Assembly (NCBI GenBank): GCA_022376515.1
Contig: WTXI01000010.1
Coordinates: 186,001 to 250,000 of the forward strand
Length of the DNA: 64,000 bases
Origin: Lactifluus volemus
Lineage: Eukaryota > Basidiomycota > Agaricomycetes > Russulales > Russulaceae
Reading direction: 5' to 3'
Shown here: positions 11,093 to 21,240 of the stretch, one piece after another
Numbering within the stretch: the stretch's first letter is position 1
How the letters are laid out: each line of letters opens with the position of its first letter
Notes under the pieces: generated by a model
Database searches by the model: none
The model's input: the letters and a program-made list of their open reading frames with translations, nothing else
What the model was told of the DNA's origin: nothing
Position numbers and translations under genes: made by a program

Positions 11093-13137
11093 ATGATCAT
11101 GCCTACATTCCCTCTCGAGACCACCGTTCCCAACACGACTGTTCCAGATGAACCTTCAAGTTCAGCAAACATCGCCTTCGAGTACCCTGGCGCAGATCTC
11201 ATTCTTCGCTCATGTGATTTCCACACTTTCTTCGTACCAAAGCTCTACGTCATCAATAGCTCACCCAAGCTGGCAAATCTCATACATAACACCTTGAAGT
11301 CCTGCGACGTCGTGCATGATGAAAGATTGCATCTAAAGCTCCAACTATCCGATGCTGGAGCAATCCTTCACAGCCTTCTCACTTTCATTTTTCCTGTATC
11401 CCCATCCTCCCTTCAACCGTCGAAGAAATCATGGAACTGTTATATGTGGCTCAGAAGTATGAAATGCATTCCACAATGGCTCATATACGGGGCAGCATCG
11501 CTCGTCAGGATTCACCATTCATCGACTCAGAGAACGCATTCCACGTTTATTCTCTTGCTCAAAATTATGGACTTCGACAAGAAGCGCTTCAGGCAGCACG
11601 CGCCACATTGACCTTGTCGATGACCATCGAGGCGTTAGAAGACAAGTTCGATGTCATGTCAGGTGCCGCTCTCCACGAGCTGTGGAAATACCATGAGAGA
11701 GTTCGAAGCATCCTCATATCGGACCTTGCGGAATTCAAGAACGGTGCTCGTGGCATTCTGACAGGTCTACGCTGTGCAAGGTCCAGTCATTCCCTTATCC
11801 CGCGTTGGCTTGACCGCTACATCGATTCCATTGGGAGAACCCCCCACTTCTTCGATATCGCAGAATTTGATATCATCTTGCTGCGGCACATTCGCGATAA
11901 GACTAAGGGAGGATGTACATGTTCGGCTATAACTAGCCAGACCATTCGTACACTTTGGACATCTTTGACGGTCACAGCTAAGGGAGTATCAAAAAGGTGG
12001 ATATAACAACGTAAATGATGTGAGTGAACACTGACGCCGAACACTTTCACAGGCCGAGTTGGCTCTCTCTCTTGTACAGAAGGGTGTTGACTCTAAAGCT
12101 ACATCCGAATCGAGCAAGATGGGCTCGTCTCTGCCTCAGTCCCTGGACGTACCCGACGCGGATTTAATACTTCGCTCTGCAGACCTTGTCAACTTTCGAG
12201 TCCACAAGTCACTACTGTCTTTGGCTTCACCATTCTTCAAAGATATGCTTTCTCTTCCGCAGCCCCCAGATGGTGAAGTTGTCGACGGGCTTCCCGTAGT
12301 CCGATTATCCGAAGATGCCGAACTTCTGAAATACCTCATCCCGATGCTTTACCCTGTCTCCCCTGTGCTTCCTGGGTCCGAGGGCGAAGTATTATCCCTT
12401 CTTGCTACCTGTCAGAAGTATGACATGTTTCAGTCCAATCCTTGATCCGTGCAGAAGTCCGTCGTCGGCCATCTAACCGATTCAGGGCTGAAGCCTTTAG
12501 TACATACGCTATCGCAAGCAGCAAGAGGCTAATGCTCGAGACGGAGACGGCCGCTCACCTTACCTTGGGTTGCCCAATGACATTCGACACTATTGGAGAG
12601 GGACTGCGATTATTCGAAGGCTGGGCACTGCGCGATCTTGTCCGCTTTCGCAAGCGCTGTAGGGACAATGTCGTTGCATGTCTCGAGTCGTTCCTCGAAG
12701 TTCGTGCCGGACCCTCAAAGATTTGGGTCGGTTGTCCAGATGAAATGCATCACAGCCCGGACGTTCCCGTTGTCACGACCGAATCGACGAAGGACGTTCT
12801 CCCCAGATGGTTGTGCAAAATCTTTGAACGAAATAAGGACAAAATACAACATGAGGTCACGCATCCACTCGACTTGCCGTCCAATATTCGCAAAGAATTT
12901 TCGACAGCTCTCCAGACGCATGCAGACTGTCATTTCTGCTGGTTGGTTCATTTATCTGATGAGGGGTCGAAATTCTGCGATACGCTTTCTTGTGAGCTGT
13001 ACCAGGCATGTCATAAGGTACAGAATCCATTCCTTAGAATTTTTTATCGTCCAGAGAATGATACGCACCACGTCCTAGGAATCTGTGAAGAATGTCCGAG
13101 CCTCGAGCCGCTCATGAAGCTCCCAATCACGCAATGA
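11093..13137 (+). CDS. Tandem double-BTB/POZ protein, frame broken twice
   Basis: Two BTB/POZ-type units in one direction with no stop codon between them. Unit 1 begins at Met 11093 with GADLILRSCDFHTFFVP and continues after a one-base frame break near 11413 with TVEEIMELLYVAQKYEM, AHIRGSIA and LWKYHERVRSIL. A likely intron at 11986-12052 (phase 0) joins it to AELALSLVQ, which reads straight into unit 2: DADLILRSADLVNFRVHKS, SLASPFFKDML. A second one-base break near 12427 separates QKYDM from VSVQSLIRAEV; the C-terminal half then runs to 13137. BTB domains mediate dimerisation and Cullin-3 recruitment; this agaric family is of unknown role. Either a genuine fused gene with assembly errors, or two adjacent paralogues that have decayed. 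Both breaks behave as one missing base. Confidence 0.7.
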
Positions 13138-13952
13138 AGCCGGTGGTAATATCGTAGACTCCACTCCGAAGTATTCCCCCATTGCTGATGCCCCAACTGA
13201 AGGGTTTTAGCAAATTTCATTTTGTTTTCTACCTTTATCTGCCAGTTCTAGGTCGCGTTGTGGTGATATCAGATTCGATCAGTCTTAGTTTGAAATACTC
13301 GCAACGGCTGGTCCATGACATGCAGTGGCGTCCAGAAGATGGCGTTTTTGGTTTTCGTTATGTCTGATAAATGCTTGTAATCTTTTCCAATTCTTGACTG
13401 ATTCTGGGCACTGCCGTACTGTGCATGCGATCAAACCAGTTCTGTTCACTGCCTCGCTGCAACTGACAAAAAAATGCGTACACGACGCGAGATTCACAGC
13501 CTAACATCGCCTGATTTGCGTGTCGTGTGGTATTAACGTGAGGGCGGAGCAGGCGGCCGCCTGCACTATAGTCCCTTTGGAAACGCCTTAGGCGAGCACC
13601 ACAACCAGATAGTACAAAATGGGTGATTGCACGTACTGCCAGTGAGGCGCGACGCGGCTACCTGTCATACCTGGTCCGTCAGTCCGAGTCATCAGGTCAC
13701 CTACTCGCGCCGCCTTGTAGCCATGCGAAGGATACATATATATACACTGGCAGCGATATAAGAACCGCCAGTCATAGTGTAGGTGTAGGTGACCAACATC
13801 TAGACAGCAATTATACAGCTATATCCACTTGCAGGAAAAACTGGAATGATAGAATACAACGTGAGTTTTCGACGCGATTGACTGCCCACACAGGAGTAAG
13901 ATTTCGAAACATGAAATATCTCTCGCAAGCCATAATCGGCGTCAACCCACGG
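13138..13952. other. Intergenic region, no supported gene
   Basis: About 815 bases forming the convergent 3' space between the BTB locus and DUF7330 copy B. It includes an AT-rich run (tatata around 13736). A plus-strand open frame at 13623-14024 overlaps copy B and has no protein-like features. Confidence 0.35.
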
Positions 13953-15068
13953 TCACCGCGTAATATGGGTACGAATCGAGGGCAACACGAGCCTCTGCAC
14001 CAACTGGAATGCTTGATCGAATAGTTTGGGACGCTCCGTAAAGTGGTCTTCTCCGCTGAACCCCAGACTCACGCGCCCACGACGAGAGGAGATTCGAGCA
14101 ATATCAGTAACATCATCAGAGCCGACCTGCGGCATCGGGCCATCGCCCAGGAGAACTGTGGTCTCTTTTCCTTTTGTGCTGATCACACGTCCGGAGGCGG
14201 CCATGGCAGGAAGAAGTTGCACAGTACCATTACGACTGGAGAGCTGTACGAGGCCGCAGAAACTCCGAGGAACGAGAAGGGTAACGCTGCCTGTGAGACC
14301 CGATCGTCAGTCAGAAAATCATATGAGACATCGTCGAGGGAAATTCAACAACGTACCTTTGCGCGAAGAGGCATCGATGTGGACAGTTCTCATCGGAGAA
14401 ATAGAAACCTGTGCGGTATTAGAGCGAGATTAATGATGGCGCGCCAAAAACATTAACTGACCAGATCGAGGACTATATTACCACTGCGCGTCTCCGAGCG
14501 AATTGTGGCTGTTGAACGGACCATCGAGTCTCCAACAACGCGGAGCATTGCGTCTATATTGCCGTGACGGGAGCTAAACTTTGCAGTCGGAGGGGTTCCT
14601 TTTGCAGAACGACGGAAGCGGCAGCCCTTCTCCTTCTTCTGTTGACCGTCAAGGAAAATCTGAACAAGGTTTTGGGTGGGCACCTGGGTAGCCAGAGGAT
14701 CGAGTGTCCAAGAACCTAGCTAGGACGTGAGCACTGGTATCCAGTTACAGTAAAGTACTGAACATACCCCGAATCCCCTCCCGTTTGGTGTACATATTCA
14801 AACCACTGAACGGTGCGTTGTATGGTGCCAAACCTTGCCTGCTTCTTGAGAGGGAACCACCCTCGAGGGCGAAGCATTTAAACGGGAAGGTGCAATCACT
14901 GTTGAGTACCCAGGAGGGCCATCCGAATCCTCATGGTCAGTAAGTGGCTGTATCACTCGGTTGTCAGAAGACAAATGGTTGTGGTGTGGGTAAGTGTCAT
15001 ACCAGCTTGTGAACCCTGGTAGTAGTCCCGTCGTCACTGAGGTAAAGATTTTGGGAGTCGAGAATCAT
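13953..15068 (-). CDS. DUF7330-type protein, copy B
   Basis: Paralogue of the protein at 8603-9797. Five exons: 15003-15068, 14839-14947, 14462-14715, 14357-14408, 13953-14290; 819 nt, 272 residues, in frame. The start MILDSQNL parallels MIIDYKEP of copy A. A DHEDSDGPPGYST linker precedes the domain, which contains TAKFSSRHGNIDAMLRVVG, TIRSETRSGNIVLDL, RTVHIDASSRKGSVTLLVP, LSSRNGTVQLLPAMA and VSLGFSGEDHFTERP. Intron 2 must start at a GC donor (GCAAGG at 14838-14833 read on the minus strand) to keep phase. Exon 4 is 52 nt, exactly as in copy A, so the pair comes from a duplication that kept intron positions. Function unknown. Confidence 0.75.
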
Positions 15069-15441
15069 ACTCAGGAAAACTGTAAAACGGATGGCCGAAA
15101 CGGGTTATACCGCACACTCAGATACGCCGGTGCGAATGGAAGAGACTGGATAAGGTGGTCATGTTTATACAAGGTATTTAAGCTCGAGGAGCGTGCTGCG
15201 GACATGGCGGTGTTCTGTCGTGTCACGGTGCCTGTGGCAGCCCAGGGCGCAAAGCACATACGTTGTATGGGTTGTGCTGCGCAGATTTATACATTGACAA
15301 CAATATATCACCACTGCATTACCAATCCATCGGCACATCGGTTCCTTCTCCACTTCCCGCATGCATTTGGCAGAACACCCTGTCTTTCGACATTATAATA
15401 CAAAACCATCCAAATAGCCATATCTGACGGGGAAAAAGGAA
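15069..15441. other. Intergenic region
   Basis: About 370 bases containing the upstream region of DUF7330 copy B and the 3' flank of the minus-strand tRNA. No credible gene. Confidence 0.35.
15433..15437 (-). terminator. Pol III T-run terminator of tRNA-Pro
   Basis: Five T residues on the minus strand, starting 5 bases after the tRNA 3' end; the usual RNA polymerase III stop signal. Confidence 0.6.
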
Positions 15442-15524
15442 GGGCCTGGCCGGGAATTGAACCCGGGACCTCCTCCAGATGGTGTTAACCCTAAGAAGGA
15501 ATCATACTACTAGACCACCAGGCC
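15442..15524 (-). tRNA. tRNA-Pro (AGG), with 11-nt intron
   Basis: Cloverleaf on the minus strand: acceptor GGCCTGG pairs with CCAGGCC, discriminator C. The B-box/T-arm reads GGGTTCAATTCCC. The anticodon stem is CCTTC with GGAGG, and the loop contains TTAGGG, giving anticodon AGG. Eighteen bases lie between the stem halves instead of seven, which places an 11-nt intron after position 37, the canonical eukaryotic site. The two tRNA genes near 39.6 kb share this body. Confidence 0.9.
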
Positions 15525-15757
15525 AATATGACGACTGTCAACTTTGATATACATGAACCTGGTACGTGCACAGATGGAAAGGGCCGCCGCATCTCTTATC
15601 TTCAAGTTATTGTCAGTGTCAGCCTTCTACGTATTCGTATTGTCAGCCTCTGTGTACTTGATCATCACTTGCCCTGTGTACCTTGGGTACTGTCGCTAAC
15701 CTGAACTGAAGTCTTGTATCCGTCGCTTATGCACTGAGGGACTCTGTTCTTTTGAGG

Positions 15758-18113
15758 ATGTCTGCCTCTTTCTGGTTGGACAGCTCCGATGATTCAATCT
15801 GCTTTCCCCCCTCGAGCAACTTGTCTTCACATCCTCAACGGATTCTCTCAATATCAACAACATCCCATCTCTCGATAATTATCCTTCTCTGCTTCTACCT
15901 TCGCACAGTCTCAACTCTTTGCCTCGTTGTGACAATGAGCCTATCAAGATCCCCCTGCTGGCGTGTCCCCCAATAACTCCCCATCGGAAAAGACGTCAAC
16001 ATACTCTTTTGTCCCTTATGGCCTCTCTTGCTGTGCCCAGGGTCAATCGCCCCAACCGGAAGTATTCTAACGTACTAGTCTCATCCCCCACGCCAGAGCG
16101 TCTTAGGAACATTCCACACCTCAAGCCGACCTTAAAGACTTGGATTGTGAGCATTGGTCCGCCGTTGAACCCATCGTATTGTGGCTGATCTTTCTTTAGT
16201 CCGGCATTCCCAGCTTGACTCCCCCTGACATGACACCTTGGTCTCTCCCCCGCGAGAAGCCCCACCATGTCTGGTTACCTGAGGGTTCTTGCTTCCCTCC
16301 ATCGTATCTTAAGCGTTGTCTTCGTGACCGCCGCGGTCATCTTGCCATATCCTCGCCTCTTACTTCCGGAAACTCTCGTCCTCCTCAGGTTGCTACCTCG
16401 AATCCTACACAGTGTCTTGAGTCACCACCTCAGTCTCATTCCCTTCGTCGCTGCGCCTCACACAATATTCATCGCACTCGCGCCCAGGATCGCTCGCTAC
16501 CGTACACATCAACCCCATTGCCGTCTGTCCGTGCCCGCATGAAGCAACGCCGCTGGTCTCTTGGGGTTCCGCCAAGTTATCTTAGTACAGAGTTTATCAC
16601 CCGTCGCCTCGATTCCCACTGTATTATTGGGACAAATTCAGCCAAGTCTGACACTTCCAATGACTCCCCGTCTCTGCCTCTGCCTGCTATCAAGGTGTCT
16701 ACTTCGACTACTACAATTGCGATATCTTTTCCAGGTTCTCATGAAGGTTCTACACTCACACCCGAACCTCTTGCTATTCGGCGCGGAAAGAAGATGCTTG
16801 CCCCACTTACATTACACACTCCGCAGCGTGTAGACGAAGAGTACCCAGGCATTCCAACCGCTTTTCTTGGCACACCATCTGTCTATTCCCCTCACTTCCT
16901 GTTTTCTTCATCGACTCCGCCATCCAATGCAGGTTCCCTCGCCATCAGCGACATGATTCGCACTTTACGATGTCAGGTCGCTGACTTGAAGCTTTCATCT
17001 CCCACAGAAAACACACCTCCCTTGCTGGACGTACCTTCATCTTCAGTGAATTCTCCATCAGCGGCTTCCTCGGACATCACACCCAGCGCTAGCGAAGACG
17101 ATTGGGCATTTGCGAAGGACTTGATGTCACGTTACGGTGATCATGCGAATTCTTGGACCCCGGACAAGGAAAAGTATAGCCAAGAAGGAGCTTCTTTCAC
17201 GAGGAAGTCTCTTACACCTAAGACTCGTATAGCAACTCAACAGAGCAGAGCAAGGCGTGCTTCCGTACCCTCGGCACCATCGTCCACGAAGAATAGGTCA
17301 AAGTCCAGCTCGGTTGACCTTGCCAAATCTAGACTCAGCATGACTGCTCCAAGACAAAGCAGGACTTGGCGCCAGAGTACACCTAGAACTGGAGCTGCGA
17401 AACACGCATACTGTCCAACCTCTAGCCCTGGTGCTTCATTGAGTTCAGAACCCTCTTTCGCGCCCAGCCACGCGGCAGCACTCGCACTAGATTCGTCACC
17501 AAATCACTCGAATAAGGAATTTTTGAACAAGCGTCCTCCAGGTATATTGAAGCATGTGAAGAGTGTCCGTTTCGCGAATATGCCCAAGAGAGACGGGGCC
17601 AAGGATGATGAACCACTAGCAAGTCAGCACCGTGTGAGTATATCGGGTAGGAGTGGGAATTCACCGTCGCTTCTGCCATCTCCTCTGCGCGCATGCTTCA
17701 TGCCTGAAGAGCCAGAGGACCAGACGCCATCGAGACAGCCACGTGGAGTCCAAGTAACAGAGGAATCTCTCCACGTCCTCGTCATGGACCGAGGCAGTTC
17801 AGCTCAGCTATCCCTTCTCAGGCAGCGAGCTTTCTTGGTTCCAACACTCCCAGTTCCCAAACACTCCTGACAACCTCCCCTCCTCTGGTAATTCTCAACG
17901 CGCGACCACGCCGTTTTCTTTGCTTGTAAGGAGTACGACAAAGACAAGGGCAAGGAGAACAGTCCACTCGCGTCGCGGACGCAGAGACGCTCGAGAAGAC
18001 AGAAGGTAGATGAGAATGCCGCTCGACGTGCGTCACCAGGTGAGGGTGGAGGAAGTCGCAAGCACAGATTATCGAGTCCGTTGAAGTCGCTTCTTGAGCG
18101 GTTGCGGGCGTAA
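15758..18113 (+). CDS. Ser/Pro-rich protein with KSVRF (PP1-docking-like) motif
   Basis: Not recognised as a named family. Four exons: 15758-16146, 16200-17753, 17798-17887, 17931-18113. The first exon stays in phase only if the six-C run near 15805-15811 had seven C; it then reads PPLEQLVFTSSTDS and on through ITPHRKRRQHT. The other exons are multiples of three and connect without problem. The protein is about 740 residues, mostly low-complexity Ser/Pro/Thr with many SP/TP sites that proline-directed kinases could phosphorylate. Near residue 580 it has GILKHVKSVRFANMP, matching the [RK]xVxF motif that docks protein phosphatase 1. The end contains KGKENSPL and a basic patch, then LSSPLKSLLERLRA. 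A nuclear or cell-cycle role is possible but inferred only. Confidence 0.6.
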
Positions 18114-18394
18114 AGCAAAGTGTATTCTGGGTGTATAGTTTATTTTCCTGCGCAAGATTGGTCGGTAGATTGTATTGCATATTGCCTGTGTGGTCAGTTA
18201 GATGGACTAAGGACCTTTTTTTTGATCTTAAACTTGAACGTCGACCAAGACGGACAGGGCACAGCCACTGACGCGAGATATCAGGCTCTCACTCGATACA
18301 AATTCCTGCCATCGCCTTGCGCTAAGTCTCGCGCTCACTTCAACCTTCAAAACATCGTGTATCAGTCTCCAAGTAAAACCACACATCTTCCAGA

Positions 18395-21240
18395 ATGCCA
18401 CGGGGCATTCCCAACGCCAAACGCGATGAATCGCAGGGCATGCGGTATACGACCTTCCATGTGCCCCCACAGTACGTATAACCGTATTACATGAAGACCC
18501 TCTCCCAAAGCGATGTCTATAGACTCAACCCAAAGCATATGAGTACGTCTTACCTCAAATCCGAGTCAAATATCATATGGGGCCCAAAGGCAACACGGAG
18601 CAAAACGGTGGCGGACGAGCCTCCACCAGAGGTGCGCGCCCACTGTCTCGCCATCCTACCCGCTCTTAACGCATGTATATGCTGACGATGTCCGCATTGG
18701 CTTGGACAGGGGCGACGCGGCTCACACGTCATCGTTATCCACCCAGGTTCGCGCTATTTGCGCGTGGGACGCGCTCGGACGTCACACCTACAACTGTGCC
18801 AAATGTCATCGCACGCAGGACTATCAACGCCCCTTCACCCAAATTCTTCAAGTGTATCTCGCGCCCGCGGAACGGCCATACGCGGCCCCTGGCTTCACCG
18901 TCATCCAACAACAATGACGAGTACGGGGTCGCCCGAGGGTCCGACGATCTGGTGCGTCCTCCCTATCTATCACGACTCACTTCCTTTCAATGTGCATGCT
19001 AAGGGGCTGATGTATTGTGCGCGATGCCGATCGACAGTTCGATGAAAAATTAGAGGTGATTCAGGTGTCCCTTCGCGACCGCATGCGGTTCTACAAGCTG
19101 CGCGTGACACCAGACGCGGCGATCAAGGCGGCGATGTTCAACGAACAATTCAAACCCGAACTCATTCCGGAGCAGAATGATCCGTTCTGCGTCGACTGGA
19201 TACACGATATTGCAACCGAGCCCTATTATGTTGGAGAGAAGGTAGGCTCGACGGTTCCTGGACGGAAATTCGTCAACATCGTGATTTGATTTCCAGGCAC
19301 TCAGACTCGCGGATCCCGAAAGGCAGGGATATGTCGTGAGATGGCCGATCAAGGGCTCCAGGTTTAACACCAGAGACTACACCTCGATCGCTGTGGTAAT
19401 TGACGATATCGAAACCATACTCGAGACAAGCTTGAAAGACTCACTCGGTATTAGTCACCGGGACTATAAGGTACCTCTCCAACCCGGGCGTGGGCTGTAT
19501 AATGTATGTATTGAATCCCATTCAAAGGATTATTCGGTTGTATTGGTGATACCCGACTACTACGAGCGGCCATATGTCCGTGACTGGGTCCAGTTATTGC
19601 TCATTCGTATGGGATTTAAGCAGCTGTGCGTTCAACAGGTACTCTTCCGTTCTCTTTTGTAGGCACACTTGACGAGCTCGTTAGGAATCACTGGCTGCAA
19701 CTTATGGTGCAGGGATTTCTAGTGCCTGTGTTGTTGACATTGGCGCTACAACTGTGAGTATTGCATGCGTAGACGAGGGTATGGTTGTACCAGAAACGAG
19801 GTGAGTTTTTTTTTCGCTCTGTTCGCTGGCCTATCTGAATCCAACGCCGCCAGACTCTCTCTGAATATGGGAGGAGATTTTATCACCGAGTTCCTGTATG
19901 TCCTACTCGATAGAATCTGTTTCCCGTATAGGGATATAGACCTTGCACGATCCTACGATTGGAACGTGATGGAGACTTGAAAAATCGACTCTGTACTCTC
20001 ACAGAAGTGAGATTGAAATCCCATACCGCTTGTCCTGTGTTGAGATAATTGACGGAGCACGCTAACAGGAGAATGTCGCACTCAATCTTTACGATTTCGT
20101 TGTGCGACGCCCAAGACGGCCAGCTGAGAAATATGGCTTGCGTGCTTACGACGAGATCATCCTCGCACCCATGGTCTCTCCACCTCAGTTGTCTCAAGTG
20201 GCCCTAGAACTGACACCATTGTCATGCAGTGCCTCTTTGAACCACGTGTGATCGACTTCGATGGATTAAAGCAGGGTATACGACCATCACAGGACCCAGG
20301 CGTTTCAGAAGACATCGTAGATATTCGTGAGCCGCGCGATGCACTGATGGAAAAATACGTTCGTGGTTCCAGATCTTGCCTCCTGCTGCGGACGAGGGAC
20401 TGACGATGTTCATCAGACGCAGGCCATGATTATCTCCACGCAGCATCTCTTTGCGCCCCGGAATCTTGCCGCTCTAGAGAGCGCTAATGCGCAGTCCCAG
20501 AATCAGGACGCGCTGGCATCTGGTCAACAGACGCCCGCCGTTGCAACGCAATCTAACGACGTGCCGTCTGAGATACCAGCACCGGCTAAGTCGGAGGTGA
20601 CGTCAACATCCGATACTCCCATCGAAGGGGAGGCAACGTCAAAAGCACCAACGCCACCGCTACCGGCATCAACGGTCGGTGTGGATGAGGCGGTCCCCGA
20701 AATCGCCGCTGCAAGCCCGGGAACGGGAGACGGTAAGGAGACCGGAGAAAGTGGTCTCAATCTCGACATCGCATTCGAAGCAAGCAAGCTGCCTATGGAC
20801 GTCGCCATCTTCAACAGTGCCCGCGCAGCAGGCGGTGATGAGAAAATTCGCAAGTATTTACAGGCTGTGCTCGTCGTTGGTGGGACCGCGCTGGTCCCGG
20901 GAATTTCGCACGCCCTTGAAAGCAGGCACGTGCAACCACTTTTGATCGGTCTGCTCGCTCACAACAATGTTGACAGATTGCAAGCTATCGCGACGCCATT
21001 GGTTACGAACATGGATAAAGTGCAGATTATCCCTCCACCAAAGGGTGTTGATCCGCGCGTGCTTGTGTGGAAGGGTGCTGCAGTTCTTGGGAAAATGGAT
21101 GGCGTCTCGGACCTCTGGTTGACCGCCACTGAGTGGGTAAGCTTGGAAGCCATGCCAATGTGTTTAATAGATGAGCGCTTACATGAGTTCAGGACCTGTT
21201 GGGGATACGCGGCCTTCGCGAACGTTGTTTCTACTTATGA
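18395..21240 (+). CDS. ARP8: Actin-related protein 8, INO80 chromatin-remodelling subunit
   Basis: ARP8 forms the actin module of the INO80 nucleosome remodeller in the nucleus. Exons: 18395-18471, 18523-18631, 18710-18951, 19038-19241, 19297-19470, 19528-19638, 19685-19800, 19854-20006, 20069-20173, 20230-20326, 20373-21136, 21193-21240. Landmarks: start MPRGIPNAKRDE, then STSYLKSESN, VIVIHPGSRYLRVGRA, VTPTTVPNVIARR, DRMRFYKLRVTP, the actin-fold segment ACVVDIGATTVSIACVDEG, NLYDFVVRRPRRPAEKYG, the AYDEIILAPMCLFEPRVI block specific to ARP8, an acidic insert, and LVVGGTALVPGI. Exon 3 (242 nt) and exon 8 are each one base short: breaks fall near 18774 and 19977, where one inserted base restores the conserved reading. 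As ARP8 is single-copy and conserved, these are more likely sequence errors than decay. Confidence 0.9.

Noticed and set aside
20327..20372. Apparent frame change in ARP8
   Set aside because: A 46-base GTGAGC..CAG intron fully accounts for it.
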